Assembly: GCF_009026145.1 (NCBI RefSeq)
Contig: NZ_WBUE01000006.1
Coordinates: 1 to 64,000, forward strand
Direction of reading: 5' to 3'
Length of the DNA stretch: 64,000 nucleotides
Source: Hyphomicrobium sp.
GTDB taxonomy: Bacteria > Pseudomonadota > Alphaproteobacteria > Rhizobiales > Hyphomicrobiaceae
The position numbers and the translations under genes are program-made. Within the stretch, counting starts at the first letter, position 1; the number at the start of each line of letters is the position of its first letter. The notes below the pieces were generated by a model that saw only the letters and a list, made by a program, of their open reading frames with translations, was not told the origin of the DNA and ran no database searches. This document shows, one piece after another, positions 45,189 through 53,750 of the stretch.

Positions 45189-45731
45189 ATGGCGCGCGTC
45201 AGGTTCTACGTTGCCACCAGTCTCGACGGCTTCATCGCCGACCGCGAGGGAAGCGTTGACTGGCTGGCGCCGTACGACGCCCGCCTCTATGGCTATGACA
45301 AATTCATCTCCGAGGTCGGCGCCCTCATCATGGGGCGGCGCACCTACGAGCTGATCTTCGCCATCGGCGAGGATTGGCCTTACGCCGGCAAGCCTGTCTA
45401 CGTCCTCTCGTCGTCGAGCCTCGGCGACGTGCCGCAGGGCGTGGTCACCAACACGCGCGGCATCAAGGCCGCTTTGCAGCAGGCGCGCGAGACGACGCGC
45501 AACGACATCTGGATCGTCGGCGGTGCCGTCACCATGCAATCGGCGCTGGAAGAAGGTCTCGTCGACATGGTGGAGATCTTCCTCGTCCCGGTGCTGCTCG
45601 GCTCGGGCCTCAGTCTGCTCAATGACCTCAGTCGCCGCCCGACGCTGGTCTTCGACGGCATCGAGGCGTTTCCCGACGGGGTCGTCAAGCTGCGCTACCT
45701 CGTGCCGGGCCGCAGCGGCGTATTGCGCTAG
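45189..45731 (+). CDS. Dihydrofolate reductase family protein (RibD C-terminal type)
   Basis: 180 residues. ARVRFYVATSLDGFIADREG, DWLAPYD and ALIMGRRTYELIF match the RibD_C/YwjB-like reductase group. VGGAVTMQSALEEGLVDMVEI is the NADPH-binding loop region, and VPVLLGSGLSLL follows. The substrate is unknown; this is not the housekeeping folA or ribD. It is 40 bp downstream of ndk. Confidence 0.85.
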   Translation: MARVRFYVATSLDGFIADREGSVDWLAPYDARLYGYDKFISEVGALIMGRRTYELIFAIGEDWPYAGKPVYVLSSSSLGDVPQGVVTNTRGIKAALQQARETTRNDIWIVGGAVTMQSALEEGLVDMVEIFLVPVLLGSGLSLLNDLSRRPTLVFDGIEAFPDGVVKLRYLVPGRSGVLR

Positions 45732-45846
45732 AGCGACCTAGCGCGCTTGTTCCCACGGGAACAGCACGCCTCCTTGGCTCAGGTGACACCTGATTGGTCT
45801 GTGCCACGTATCTGACCGCGGTGGCATTGCGGACCACGAGGTCGTC

Positions 45847-47079
45847 ATGAGCCTTCAATACGATACCCTTGCGCGCACCTGGCCGCTGCCGCTTCCGGCG
45901 CCGACCGCTACCCGCGTCGAGGTCGGCAGCATCGCGCGCCCGCGCCTCGATTCCATCGATCTCTTGCGCGGCCTCGTCATGGTCCTCATGGCGCTCGACC
46001 ACACGCGCGATTTCTTCGGCTCGAGCGGCATGAATCCGCGCGACGTCGCCGATCCGGCCCTGTTCCTCACGCGCTGGATCACGCACTTCTGCGCCCCGAT
46101 CTTCATCCTGCTGGCCGGCGTGTCGGCCTACCTCTACGGCACGCGCGGGCGGTCGACGGGCGAGATCAGCCGCTTTCTTCTGACGCGGGGCTTCTGGCTG
46201 ATGGTACTCGAGTTCACCGTCGTGCGGCTCGGCTGGACGTTCGGATTAGGCCTCGACTTTTTCGTCACCCAGGTCATCTGGGCCATCGGCGCCTCGATGG
46301 TGGTGCTCGCCGGGCTCGTGTGGTTGCCGCGCGCGGCGATCGCAGCCATCGGCATCGGCATGATAGCGGGTCACAACCTGCTCGATGGCATTCATGCCGC
46401 CGACTTCGGCGCGGCCGGCTGGGTGTGGAATTTCCTCCACGAGCCGAAGCTCCTCACGCTGGGACCGGGGATGCAGCTCTACGCGCTCTACCCGCTCATT
46501 CCCTGGGCTGGCGTCATGGCGGCCGGCTACGTACTGGGGCCGGCCTTCGCCCTTCCGGCCCTCGAGCGCCGGCGCCTGCTGCTCACGCTCGGCGCGACGA
46601 TCACCGTCGGTTTCCTGGTGCTGCGACTTAGCAACGTCTACGGCGACCCCGCTCCGTGGGCCGTGCAGGGGAATGCGCTGGCGAGCGTGCTGTCGATGCT
46701 GAATGTCGAGAAGTATCCGCCATCGCTGCTCTATCTGATGATGACGCTGGGCCCGGCGCTGATGCTGCTCGCCGTGTTCGAGGGAGCGCGCGGCGACCTC
46801 GCGCGGCGCATCACGACCTTCGGCCGCGTGCCGCTGCTCTACTACGTGGCGCACATCTTTCTCATCCACGCCTTCGCCGTGGTCGTGGCAGCGCTGACGC
46901 TTGGCGACGCTGCTTGGCTGTTCGGCTCGCTGCCGGATGCCAAGCCGCCCGGCTTCGGATTTGCCCTGCCGGGCGTCTACGTCGCGTGGCTCGTTGTCGT
47001 CGCCGCCCTCTACCCCCTGTGTCGCTGGTTTGCGCAACTGAAGCGCAGCCGCAGCGAATGGTGGTGGAGCTACCTCTAG
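45847..47079 (+). CDS. DUF1624/heparan-alpha-glucosaminide acetyltransferase-like membrane protein
   Basis: 410 residues with about ten membrane segments. The signature of the group is at the start: SIDLLRGLVMVLMALDHTRD, with the conserved DHTRDFF, and later ITHFCAPIFILLAGVSAYLYG. Relatives transfer acetyl groups across membranes in eukaryotes (HGSNAT); bacterial functions are unknown. It precedes an FAD oxidoreductase gene on the same strand, 131 bp away. Confidence 0.87.
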   Translation: MSLQYDTLARTWPLPLPAPTATRVEVGSIARPRLDSIDLLRGLVMVLMALDHTRDFFGSSGMNPRDVADPALFLTRWITHFCAPIFILLAGVSAYLYGTRGRSTGEISRFLLTRGFWLMVLEFTVVRLGWTFGLGLDFFVTQVIWAIGASMVVLAGLVWLPRAAIAAIGIGMIAGHNLLDGIHAADFGAAGWVWNFLHEPKLLTLGPGMQLYALYPLIPWAGVMAAGYVLGPAFALPALERRRLLLTLGATITVGFLVLRLSNVYGDPAPWAVQGNALASVLSMLNVEKYPPSLLYLMMTLGPALMLLAVFEGARGDLARRITTFGRVPLLYYVAHIFLIHAFAVVVAALTLGDAAWLFGSLPDAKPPGFGFALPGVYVAWLVVVAALYPLCRWFAQLKRSRSEWWWSYL

Positions 47080-47210
47080 GCGTGATCGAGGCGGCCGCGC
47101 GCCGGCGTGGCCTGTCTCGCCTGCTTCCGACAGACCGCAGCGCGAAACCCAGAGGTGAGCTGCCCCGTAGCTTGTGGCAACCGCGTCAAGAAAACGAGGG
47201 AGAACGCCGC

Positions 47211-48608
47211 ATGTCCCGCCCTATGCCCGGTGCCCGAGATCACGCCGTCGTCGTCGGCGGCAGCATGGCCGGCCTCGCTGCCGCCCGCGTTCTGGCCGAG
47301 CACTACGCGCGCGTGACCGTGCTCGACCGCGACGTTCTTCCCGCCGATGCACGGTTTCGCAAAGGCGTGCCGCAGGGCCTGCACGCCCACGCCCTGTTGG
47401 CGCGCGGCCGTGAGGCGCTGGAAACCCTGTTCCCTGGTCTTGGTGCCGAGCTCGTCGCCGCGGGCGCGATCGAATCCGATCTTTTCGCTGACAGTGTGTG
47501 GTTCAACCATGGCGTCCGCCTCGCCGCGGCGCCGAGCGGACTGATCGGGCTTCTTGTCAGCCGCCCGATGCTCGAAGGGCTCGTACGCCGCCGCCTCATG
47601 GAGCGCCGCAACGTGCGCTTGCTCGAGCGCTGCGAGGTCCGTGGTCCCACCTTCGATTCGCGTCTCGATTGCGTTACGGGGCTCGAGATCGACGTCGGCG
47701 AGGGTCGCCAGATCCTCGCCGCCGATCTCGTCGTCGACGCTTCGGGGCGCTTCTCGCGCAGCCCATCCTGGCTGCAAGAGCTGGGCTTCGAGCCGCCGTC
47801 CGTGGATGAGGTCGAGGTCGGCATCGGCTATACGACGCGCCTCTACCGCCGCCGCTCTGGTGATGCCGGTGGCAAGCGTGTGGTGGCCGTGCGCGGCGGC
47901 GCGCCGCGCTACCGCTTCGGCGTCGCGCTGGCGCAGGAGGACGACCGCTGGATCGTCAGCCTCGGCGGCTACTTCGGCGGCAATCCGCCGGCCGACCAGG
48001 AGAGCTATGATGCCTTCGCGCGCTCGCTGCCCGTGACCGAGATCGCCGACATCGTCGCCAACGCCGAGCCGCTTTCGCCCTTCCGTGGTTTCCGCTTTCC
48101 AGCCAGTGTGCGCCGACGCTACGAGCGGCTGCCGCGCTTTCCCGCCGGCTATCTGGTGACCGGCGATGCCCTGTGCTCGTTCAATCCCGCCTACGGCCAG
48201 GGCATGGCCGCCGCCATCCTCGAGGCGATGGCCCTGCGCGACTGCCTCGCGTCGGCCACCGGCCCGCTGGCGCCGCGCTTTTTCAGCGCCGCCGCCAAGA
48301 TCGTCGACACGCCCTGGCAGATCGCCGTCGGCGGCGACCTCGAGCACCCCCTCGTCAAAGGGGAACGCACGCTGTCGGGACGCATGCTGAGTTGGTACAT
48401 CCGCTGGCTGCACCGCGCCGGCGCGCTCGACGCCAGTCTCGGCGTGCGCTTTCTCGAGGTCGCCAACTTGCTGGCGCCGCCGGCGGCGCTGTTGGCCCCC
48501 GCGATCGCCATGAAGGTGCTGCGCGGCAACCTGCGCCGCTTGCATCATACGGCGGGGCAAGCACGCGGGGCTTCTCTACTCGGCGGGCTGGGCTCTGTAT
48601 TCCGCTAG
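47211..48608 (+). CDS. FAD-dependent oxidoreductase (geranylgeranyl reductase/halogenase-like fold)
   Basis: 465 residues from ATG 47211; the open frame to 46656 lies in the previous gene. The dinucleotide motif is AVVVGGSMAGLAAARVLAEH near residues 12-31 (GGSMAG form), and the second FAD contact is VTGDALCSFNPAYGQGMAAA near 318-337. This places it in the PHBH-like group A flavoenzymes. The substrate is not known. A C-terminal hydrophobic patch (ANLLAPPAALLAPAIAM) could sit on the membrane. Its stop shares CTAG with the convergent cytochrome gene. Confidence 0.85.
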   Translation: MSRPMPGARDHAVVVGGSMAGLAAARVLAEHYARVTVLDRDVLPADARFRKGVPQGLHAHALLARGREALETLFPGLGAELVAAGAIESDLFADSVWFNHGVRLAAAPSGLIGLLVSRPMLEGLVRRRLMERRNVRLLERCEVRGPTFDSRLDCVTGLEIDVGEGRQILAADLVVDASGRFSRSPSWLQELGFEPPSVDEVEVGIGYTTRLYRRRSGDAGGKRVVAVRGGAPRYRFGVALAQEDDRWIVSLGGYFGGNPPADQESYDAFARSLPVTEIADIVANAEPLSPFRGFRFPASVRRRYERLPRFPAGYLVTGDALCSFNPAYGQGMAAAILEAMALRDCLASATGPLAPRFFSAAAKIVDTPWQIAVGGDLEHPLVKGERTLSGRMLSWYIRWLHRAGALDASLGVRFLEVANLLAPPAALLAPAIAMKVLRGNLRRLHHTAGQARGASLLGGLGSVFR

Positions 48609-48970
48609 GGTGTGGTGCGCAGCGTCAGGATGTACTCGGCAACGTCGCCGATCTCCTCGCGCGTCAGCTCGATCTGCGGCATCGGCGGGTGCGGAATGAC
48701 GATGGCGCCGGCGATCGCCTGTGCCGTCTGCCCCGGCTTGTTGGCTATGGTCGTGAAGCTCGGCACGTCGGCCGGCACCGCGGCGCCCGCCGCCTCAGCC
48801 CCGACGATGTGGCAACCTACGCACAGCTTCTCGGCGATCTGCTTGCCGGTCTTGGCGTCCGGATGCACCTGCGCGCGCAGCGAGCCGGCCGATAGCGCCA
48901 AGCCGGCAATGGAAGCTCCGGCGATAAGGCTGAGGGCGATGGTTCGCTTCAGTTGGGCGCTCGAATGCAT
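48605..48970 (-). CDS. Periplasmic c-type cytochrome
   Basis: 121 residues. Signal peptide residues 1 to about 33, a CVGCH haem-binding site at residues 50-54, and a probable axial Met97 in PPMPQIELTREEI. GGAGGA stands 8 nt before the ATG at 48970. A single haem and small size fit a class I electron carrier or an enzyme partner. Its stop codon overlaps the convergent FAD oxidoreductase stop: both read TAG out of the palindrome CTAG at 48605-48608. Confidence 0.9.
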   Translation of the reverse strand: MHSSAQLKRTIALSLIAGASIAGLALSAGSLRAQVHPDAKTGKQIAEKLCVGCHIVGAEAAGAAVPADVPSFTTIANKPGQTAQAIAGAIVIPHPPMPQIELTREEIGDVAEYILTLRTTP

Positions 48971-49109
48971 ATCGACACTCCTCCGGCTCTGTCCCCGTCA
49001 ATAAGAGGCAGCAGCATCGGCGGGTCATTGCGTGAGGTCAACGACGGGGCGGCTTGGTGGCGCAACCCGGCGGCCCGTGCGGGCGGGATTGAGCCCGGCC
49101 GGGGCGGCA

Positions 49110-49811
49110 TCAACGGGCGAGCATCGCCAGCCCCAGCACAACGATGGCGGCGGCGCCGGCCATCTCGAAGCCGTGTCCGATACGGAGCCGCAGGGATTCG
49201 GTTCGGGCCGCGAGATGCATGAATCTGCCGCGCAGAAGCACCGCGGCCACGGAGAAGCTTGCGAGTGTGGCGATGACGCCGATCGTCATGGCGCCGACGG
49301 CGGCAAACCCGACCGCGAGCTGATGCTTGGCAATGGCGTAGGTCAGAATGAAGGTTGTCAGCGGACAGGGAACGAGCCCGGTGACGAATGCCAGGACGCG
49401 TCCATCGCCGGGGTGGGCGTGCTCATGCGGTCGCAGCGATCGCCAAAGCAGAAAGATGCCCCCGCCCACGATGAGCGCGGCGCTCGCCTGCTCGAATGCC
49501 GGCGCTCTGCCGCCAGCCGCCAGCGTACGGCTGATGACGGCAATGCCCGCCATGATGAACAAGACCGCCGAGCCGACGTGGGTGAGGGCGAGCACCATGC
49601 CGGTGAGCAATCCTTCGCCCACTCTGCCCTCACGCCCGAGGTGGTAGGAGACCAGCACGCTCTTGCCGTGTCCGGGCATGAGCGCGTGCAGAGCCCCGAA
49701 GAGGACGGCCGAGGCGAGCAGCGCCGGCAGCGCGGTCACGTCGCCGGCCGACTTGAGGCCTTGCGCCATGCCTCCATACAGCCAATGTTGCAGCTCGATC
49801 AGCCACTGCAT
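49110..49811 (-). CDS. NicO-family nickel/cobalt transporter-like protein
   Basis: 233 residues with about six membrane segments. The transport signature HALMPGHGKSVLVSYHLG lies near residues 41-58, a second conserved patch is LTHVGSAVLF, and GLVPCPLTTFIL marks the later helix. A His-rich loop (RPHEHAHPGDG) follows the third helix. NicO/RcnA-type proteins export or move Ni2+ or Co2+. It is divergent from a decayed RcnR/CsoR-like repressor and a second NicO-type gene, which suggests one metal-handling locus. Confidence 0.86.
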   Translation of the reverse strand: MQWLIELQHWLYGGMAQGLKSAGDVTALPALLASAVLFGALHALMPGHGKSVLVSYHLGREGRVGEGLLTGMVLALTHVGSAVLFIMAGIAVISRTLAAGGRAPAFEQASAALIVGGGIFLLWRSLRPHEHAHPGDGRVLAFVTGLVPCPLTTFILTYAIAKHQLAVGFAAVGAMTIGVIATLASFSVAAVLLRGRFMHLAARTESLRLRIGHGFEMAGAAAIVVLGLAMLAR

Positions 49812-49815
49812 TCAG

Positions 49816-50084
49816 ATGCGTCCCAGCACGCCAGTCATCCCCCTAAGATCATGTGCCTTGAGCGCGCCGAGGCCCATCTGCGCTCGCTTATTGGCGTGAT
49901 CGAGGCAAATGAAACCACCTCTGGCTCTTGCGCAACGGCTCCACGGCGTGGAGCATGCACTCCGCAGAGCCAGACGTAGCCGATTTACGATCCTACCGAG
50001 CACTGCTCGACGACGGGGTTGCCATCGGAGAGAAGACGGATCGAGCGGTGCTTCGCAAGTTCGGGGCTCGTCAATCACCTGTGA
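49816..50084 (+). pseudogene. Decayed metal-sensing repressor (RcnR/CsoR/FrmR, DUF156 family)
   Basis: The family sequence can be read through the region only by changing frame. Frame a, 49818-49913: ASQHASHPPKI, then LERAEAHLRSLIGVIEANE. Frame b, 49909-49977: LALAQRLHGVEHALRRARR. Frame a again, 49983-50006: IYDPTEHC. Frame c, 50006-50065: LDDGVAIGEKTDRAVLRKFG. Finally AAT CAC CTG TGA (50073-50084) matches the usual C-terminal Leu and stop. The order and spacing match DUF156 repressors (HLRS-I-MIE, AQ-L-AVE-A, DH-HCL). At least four frame changes and a misplaced ATG mean no functional protein. It lies 7 bp before the RcnA-like gene, as rcnR does before rcnA. Confidence 0.8.
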
Positions 50085-50091
50085 GGCATCG

Positions 50092-50883
50092 ATGCCCGAC
50101 ATCGCCGCGCTCATCCAGTCCGGCGCCGCCAATGCGATCCTGCTGCTGCCGGTGGCGCTCGCGCTTGGGGCGCTGCACGCGCTCGAGCCCGGTCACGCGA
50201 AGTCGATGATGGCGGCTTTCATCGTCGCCATCCACGGCACGGCGGCGCAGGCGGCGCTGCTCGGCGTTTCGGCCACCGTGGGCCACACTATCGTCGTGTG
50301 GGTGTTGGCGATCACCGCCTGGCAGCTGCAGGACACGGCGGTATTGGAGAACGCCGAGCCATGGCTGCTTCTCGTCGGCGGCCTTCTCCTCGTCGCGCTG
50401 GCCATACGCATCCTCTCGCGCTTGGACTTCGGGGCGGGTCATCGGCATGTACACCACCGCGCTCATCCCGGCGGGTACGACCATCATCATGCGGATGACG
50501 ATCTCGACGCAGATGCCCATGCCGCGGCCCACGCCGCCGAGCTCAAGCAGCAGCTGGCGAAGGGCTCGGTCACAACCGGCGACATTGCTTGGTTCGGCTT
50601 CACCGGCGGCCTCATGCCCTGTCCGGCCGCTTTCGCCGTTCTGCTCGCCTGCTTTCACCAGAAGGCCTACGCGCTCGGCGTCATCATGGTGGCCGCGTTC
50701 AGCATCGGTCTTGCGCTGACGTTGATCGCGGTCGGCGTGCTGGCATCCTGGGGTGCTAGAGCCTTGGCGCAGTTCGGTCTCGACCGCTTCGCACGCTGGG
50801 CGCCCTACGCCTCGGCGGCGATGGTCCTCGTGCTCGGCGTCGTGATTACGGCGCAGGGCCTCGCCGAGCTGCAGGTCATTTGA
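50092..50883 (+). CDS. RcnA-like (NicO family) nickel/cobalt efflux protein
   Basis: 263 residues with about six membrane segments. The signature HALEPGHAKSMMAAFIVAIHG lies near residues 24-44 (longer patch split: HALEPGHAKS and AAFIVAIHG), and GGLMPCPAAFAVLL marks the later helix. Between them is a His/Asp-rich loop (GHRHVHHRAHPGGYDHHHAD), as in RcnA, likely metal binding. It starts 7 bp after the decayed repressor gene, so control by that repressor is presumably lost. A second NicO gene is divergent on the left. Confidence 0.88.
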   Translation: MPDIAALIQSGAANAILLLPVALALGALHALEPGHAKSMMAAFIVAIHGTAAQAALLGVSATVGHTIVVWVLAITAWQLQDTAVLENAEPWLLLVGGLLLVALAIRILSRLDFGAGHRHVHHRAHPGGYDHHHADDDLDADAHAAAHAAELKQQLAKGSVTTGDIAWFGFTGGLMPCPAAFAVLLACFHQKAYALGVIMVAAFSIGLALTLIAVGVLASWGARALAQFGLDRFARWAPYASAAMVLVLGVVITAQGLAELQVI

Positions 50884-50958
50884 AGGCGGTCCATCCGCAA
50901 CGCAGCGCGCGAACGCTTCTTCCGCGCCGCGTCGTGCAAACGCTGGGATGATCTGGTC

Positions 50959-52353
50959 CTAGCTCAGCTCGCGGATCTTGAACTTGAGGCCGCCCTTGGG
51001 CGTCAGCGTCACCGTGGCGTTGATGCCTGCGGGATCGTTGCCGACGTACTCGGGCCGGAAGCGGCGCAGCAAGAGCGACAGGGCGAGCGTGTTCTCCACC
51101 TGGCTCATGGCGCCGCCGATGCATGAGCGCTTGCCGCCGCCGAACGGCAGGTAGGAATACTTCACCTGCTTCTTGGCGCCGCCGCCCATCCAGCGCTCGG
51201 GGCGGAACTCTTCGGGTGCCTCCCAGAAGCGCGGGTTGTGGTGCGCGCCGTAGGCGAACAGCACTACGCGGTCGCCGGGACGGATCTCCTTGCCGTCGAT
51301 CACGTCGTGCTCGTTGGCGACGCGGATGAGGCCCCAGATGGGCGGATAGATGCGCATCGTCTCCTGGATGACGGCGCGCGTGTAGGCGAGCGCCGAGTAG
51401 TCCGCCGCCGTCGGTTCGCGGTCGCCGTAGACCTGCTCGCCTTCCTTGCGGATGCGCTCGGCCGCCTCTGGGTGGCGTGCCGTCTCGTATAGCGCCCAGG
51501 CGAGGGTGAGCGCCGTCGTCTCGGTGCCGGCCCACAGGTACTGCTTCAATTCGTCGACCGCCTGCTGCTGGTTGAACTCCGGCATGTTGGGGTCGTTGAC
51601 CGCCGCCTCGATCATCTTCAAAAGCGTGCGCTCGCGCTCCTCGCGCGGGTCAGCGGCGATGACGGACGGCGGCACGCTGGCCCACACCTCCATCGCCTTC
51701 GCGGCGTCCTCCTTCGTGATCTCGAACACCTCGCCCGCCTGCTTCTTGAGGCGGATCTCCTTGTGGTTCATGACGTCGGTGTATGTCTTCACGCACTTGA
51801 ACACGAAGTGCGGATTGAACGGCATGTCGCGATCGAACAGCGCCTTGCAGATCATGTCGGCGGCGAGCGTCCACGTCTGCTCGACCATCTCGATGGTTTC
51901 GCCCGACTTGGCGATGTCGGACCACAGCCCCATCTTGGTGCGGATGGCCGCCAGGAAGTAGGGGATGTACTCGGCGAACATGTCGGGGTGGAACGCCGGC
52001 TGCTGCGGCATGCGGATTTTCTGCCAGAGCACGCCGTCGTTGGTGATCATCGACTTGCCGAAGATCGGCTTTAAGCCGTCGAAATACTTGATGTAAGCGT
52101 CGGCCTTGGTGACCAGCACGTGCTTGAAGTGCTCGGGCTCGGAAAGCAGCACGATGCGCTGATTGGCGAGGTTGATAGGGATCACCGGCCCGTAGCGTTC
52201 GGCCATCTGCATGATGATGTGCAGGGGGTTGTCGAGGCCGCCCTTCAGAAGCGGTGTCAGCTTGAACCAGATGCTCGATTCTTCACCGAGGCCCTGCGCG
52301 TAGCTGGGGGCTTCTGCTTCAGCAGCGGGTGTGGGCTTTGCCGTCGCGGTCAT
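50959..52353 (-). CDS. Cytochrome P450
   Basis: 464 residues from ATG 52353 with GGGAGAG upstream; an extension to 52518 lacks support. The oxygen-activation motif is LWAGTETTALTLAW, the ExxR motif ETMR, and the haem loop FGGGKRSCIGG with the Cys ligand. There is no membrane anchor. The sequence looks like the bacterial CYP groups related to CYP4/CYP102, which act on fatty acids or hydrocarbons, but the substrate is not certain. No ferredoxin or ferredoxin reductase gene is nearby, so redox partners must come from elsewhere. Confidence 0.93.
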   Translation of the reverse strand: MTATAKPTPAAEAEAPSYAQGLGEESSIWFKLTPLLKGGLDNPLHIIMQMAERYGPVIPINLANQRIVLLSEPEHFKHVLVTKADAYIKYFDGLKPIFGKSMITNDGVLWQKIRMPQQPAFHPDMFAEYIPYFLAAIRTKMGLWSDIAKSGETIEMVEQTWTLAADMICKALFDRDMPFNPHFVFKCVKTYTDVMNHKEIRLKKQAGEVFEITKEDAAKAMEVWASVPPSVIAADPREERERTLLKMIEAAVNDPNMPEFNQQQAVDELKQYLWAGTETTALTLAWALYETARHPEAAERIRKEGEQVYGDREPTAADYSALAYTRAVIQETMRIYPPIWGLIRVANEHDVIDGKEIRPGDRVVLFAYGAHHNPRFWEAPEEFRPERWMGGGAKKQVKYSYLPFGGGKRSCIGGAMSQVENTLALSLLLRRFRPEYVGNDPAGINATVTLTPKGGLKFKIRELS

Positions 52354-52581
52354 GACGTCTCTCCCGGCGAGAAGGCCGTTCAAACGCTCTTCTATGCCTA
52401 ATCCAGCCAACGGGTTGTAAACTGGGCAACGGGCGGGCCCGTGTGGATACCTTGCACGGCCGAGCCGGCTCCCCCAAGGCTGAAGACTAAGTACCACCCG
52501 GCGGTCGCAAGTGTCCATGCGACCACGCGTTTCCGCTTCATTTTGGCGCTCGACCGCTGATCTGCGGCAACGCTCGATGGC

Positions 52582-53244
52582 TCACTCGAGCGGCGGCCAA
52601 AACAATGGTTTTGCTTGGTTAATCGACGCTTGCCGAATGTTCACCATGTCGCCCGAAACCAATGCGGCCCCGGAAGCAAAAAGTGAAAGTGCGTGGGGAT
52701 AGAGCCGATGCTCGGCCTCCAGCACCCGCGCCGCGAGGCTCTCGGCCGTGTCGCCGTCGAGAACCGGCACGGCCGCCTGGGCGATGATCGGCCCCGAATC
52801 GACCTCCGAGCGCACCAGGTGCACGGTGCACCCCGTCAGCTTGACGCCCGCCGCCAGCGCGCGGGCGTGCGTATCGAGGCCCTTGAAGGCCGGCAATAGC
52901 GAGGGGTGAATATTGAGCATGCGGTCGCGCCAGCGCTCGACGAAGCCGGCCGTCATTTTGCGCATGAAGCCGGCGCAGGCGACGAGTTCGACGCCGAAGT
53001 CGGCGAGGGCCTTGTCGAGCTCGGCCTCGAAGCCTTCACGCGATGCAAAGCCCTTATGATCGATGGCGCGCGTCGGCAGCCCTTCGCCTGCCGCCTTGAG
53101 CAGCCCCTCGGCCTCCGGCCGGTTGGAGAGCACGCACACGATCTCGGCGGGATAGCCCGCTGCGCGCGCCGCGGCGATCAGCGACATCATGTTGGAGCCG
53201 CGCCCGGAGATGAGGATGCCGACTCGCTTTTTTGCTGTGCTCAT
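52582..53244 (-). CDS. purN: Phosphoribosylglycinamide formyltransferase
   Basis: 220 residues from ATG 53244. PurN formylates GAR in purine synthesis using 10-formyl-THF. RVGILISGRGSNM is the phosphate loop, NIHPSLLPAFKGLDTH holds the catalytic Asn and His, and VRSEVDSGPIIAQ holds the catalytic Asp. Usually purN directly follows purM; here the genes lie 506 bp apart with a His-rich gene on the other strand between them. The C-terminal extension ASINQAKPLFWPPLE is slightly long. Confidence 0.95.
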   Translation of the reverse strand: MSTAKKRVGILISGRGSNMMSLIAAARAAGYPAEIVCVLSNRPEAEGLLKAAGEGLPTRAIDHKGFASREGFEAELDKALADFGVELVACAGFMRKMTAGFVERWRDRMLNIHPSLLPAFKGLDTHARALAAGVKLTGCTVHLVRSEVDSGPIIAQAAVPVLDGDTAESLAARVLEAEHRLYPHALSLFASGAALVSGDMVNIRQASINQAKPLFWPPLE

Positions 53245-53375
53245 GGCCGCGGCATAGCATGCGGCCCGGCGGATAACAGCCCAGGATGAACCACAATGCA
53301 ATGCCGTGGCCGGATCGGGTGAGTGAGGCTATGCTGGCCACGCCGTTTGCGTCGCCGAGCACAGGGAGGCCAGCC

Positions 53376-53729
53376 ATGCCGGGATGTACAAATCAGCACC
53401 ACGCCCATCACACCCATCAGCACGGGCCCAATTGCGGGCATATGGCCGTCCGCCACAATGGGCACGTTGACTACCTGCACGACGGGCACCTGCACCACCC
53501 GCACGAGGACCATGTCGACGAGCACGTGATCGAGGTTTCCACGCGCAACCCCGACCGCTGCACGCCCGACCATCGCTGCGTCGGACACGCCCCGGGCCAC
53601 GTGCATGGGCCCGGCTGCGGACATGAGGCGGTGCCGCACGGCGACCATGTCGACTATCTGGTCGACGGGCATCTGCATCACCCGCATGGCAATCACTGCG
53701 ACGATCACGGCCCGCTCGACCGCGCCTGA
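53376..53729 (+). CDS. His-rich putative metal-binding protein between purM and purN
   Basis: 117 residues from ATG 53376, with GGGAGG 6 nt upstream; ATG 53286 is in frame but has no RBS and would overlap the purN leader. It is about one quarter His. It contains an internal duplication: CGHMAVRHNGHVDYLHDGHL in the first half and CGHEAVPHGDHVDYLVDGHL in the second, each followed by HHPH and a DH/DEH tail. There is no signal peptide. It probably binds zinc or another metal as a store or chaperone. Similar small proteins occur in other proteobacteria, by recollection. It is antisense to the purM-purN transcription direction. Confidence 0.8.
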   Translation: MPGCTNQHHAHHTHQHGPNCGHMAVRHNGHVDYLHDGHLHHPHEDHVDEHVIEVSTRNPDRCTPDHRCVGHAPGHVHGPGCGHEAVPHGDHVDYLVDGHLHHPHGNHCDDHGPLDRA

Positions 53730-53750
53730 GGCTGCCCTGGCCCTGTGGCT

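Noticed and set aside
47076..48560. A 494-residue open frame antisense to the FAD oxidoreductase gene
   Set aside because: Shadow of a real gene; no motif, atypical residue composition.
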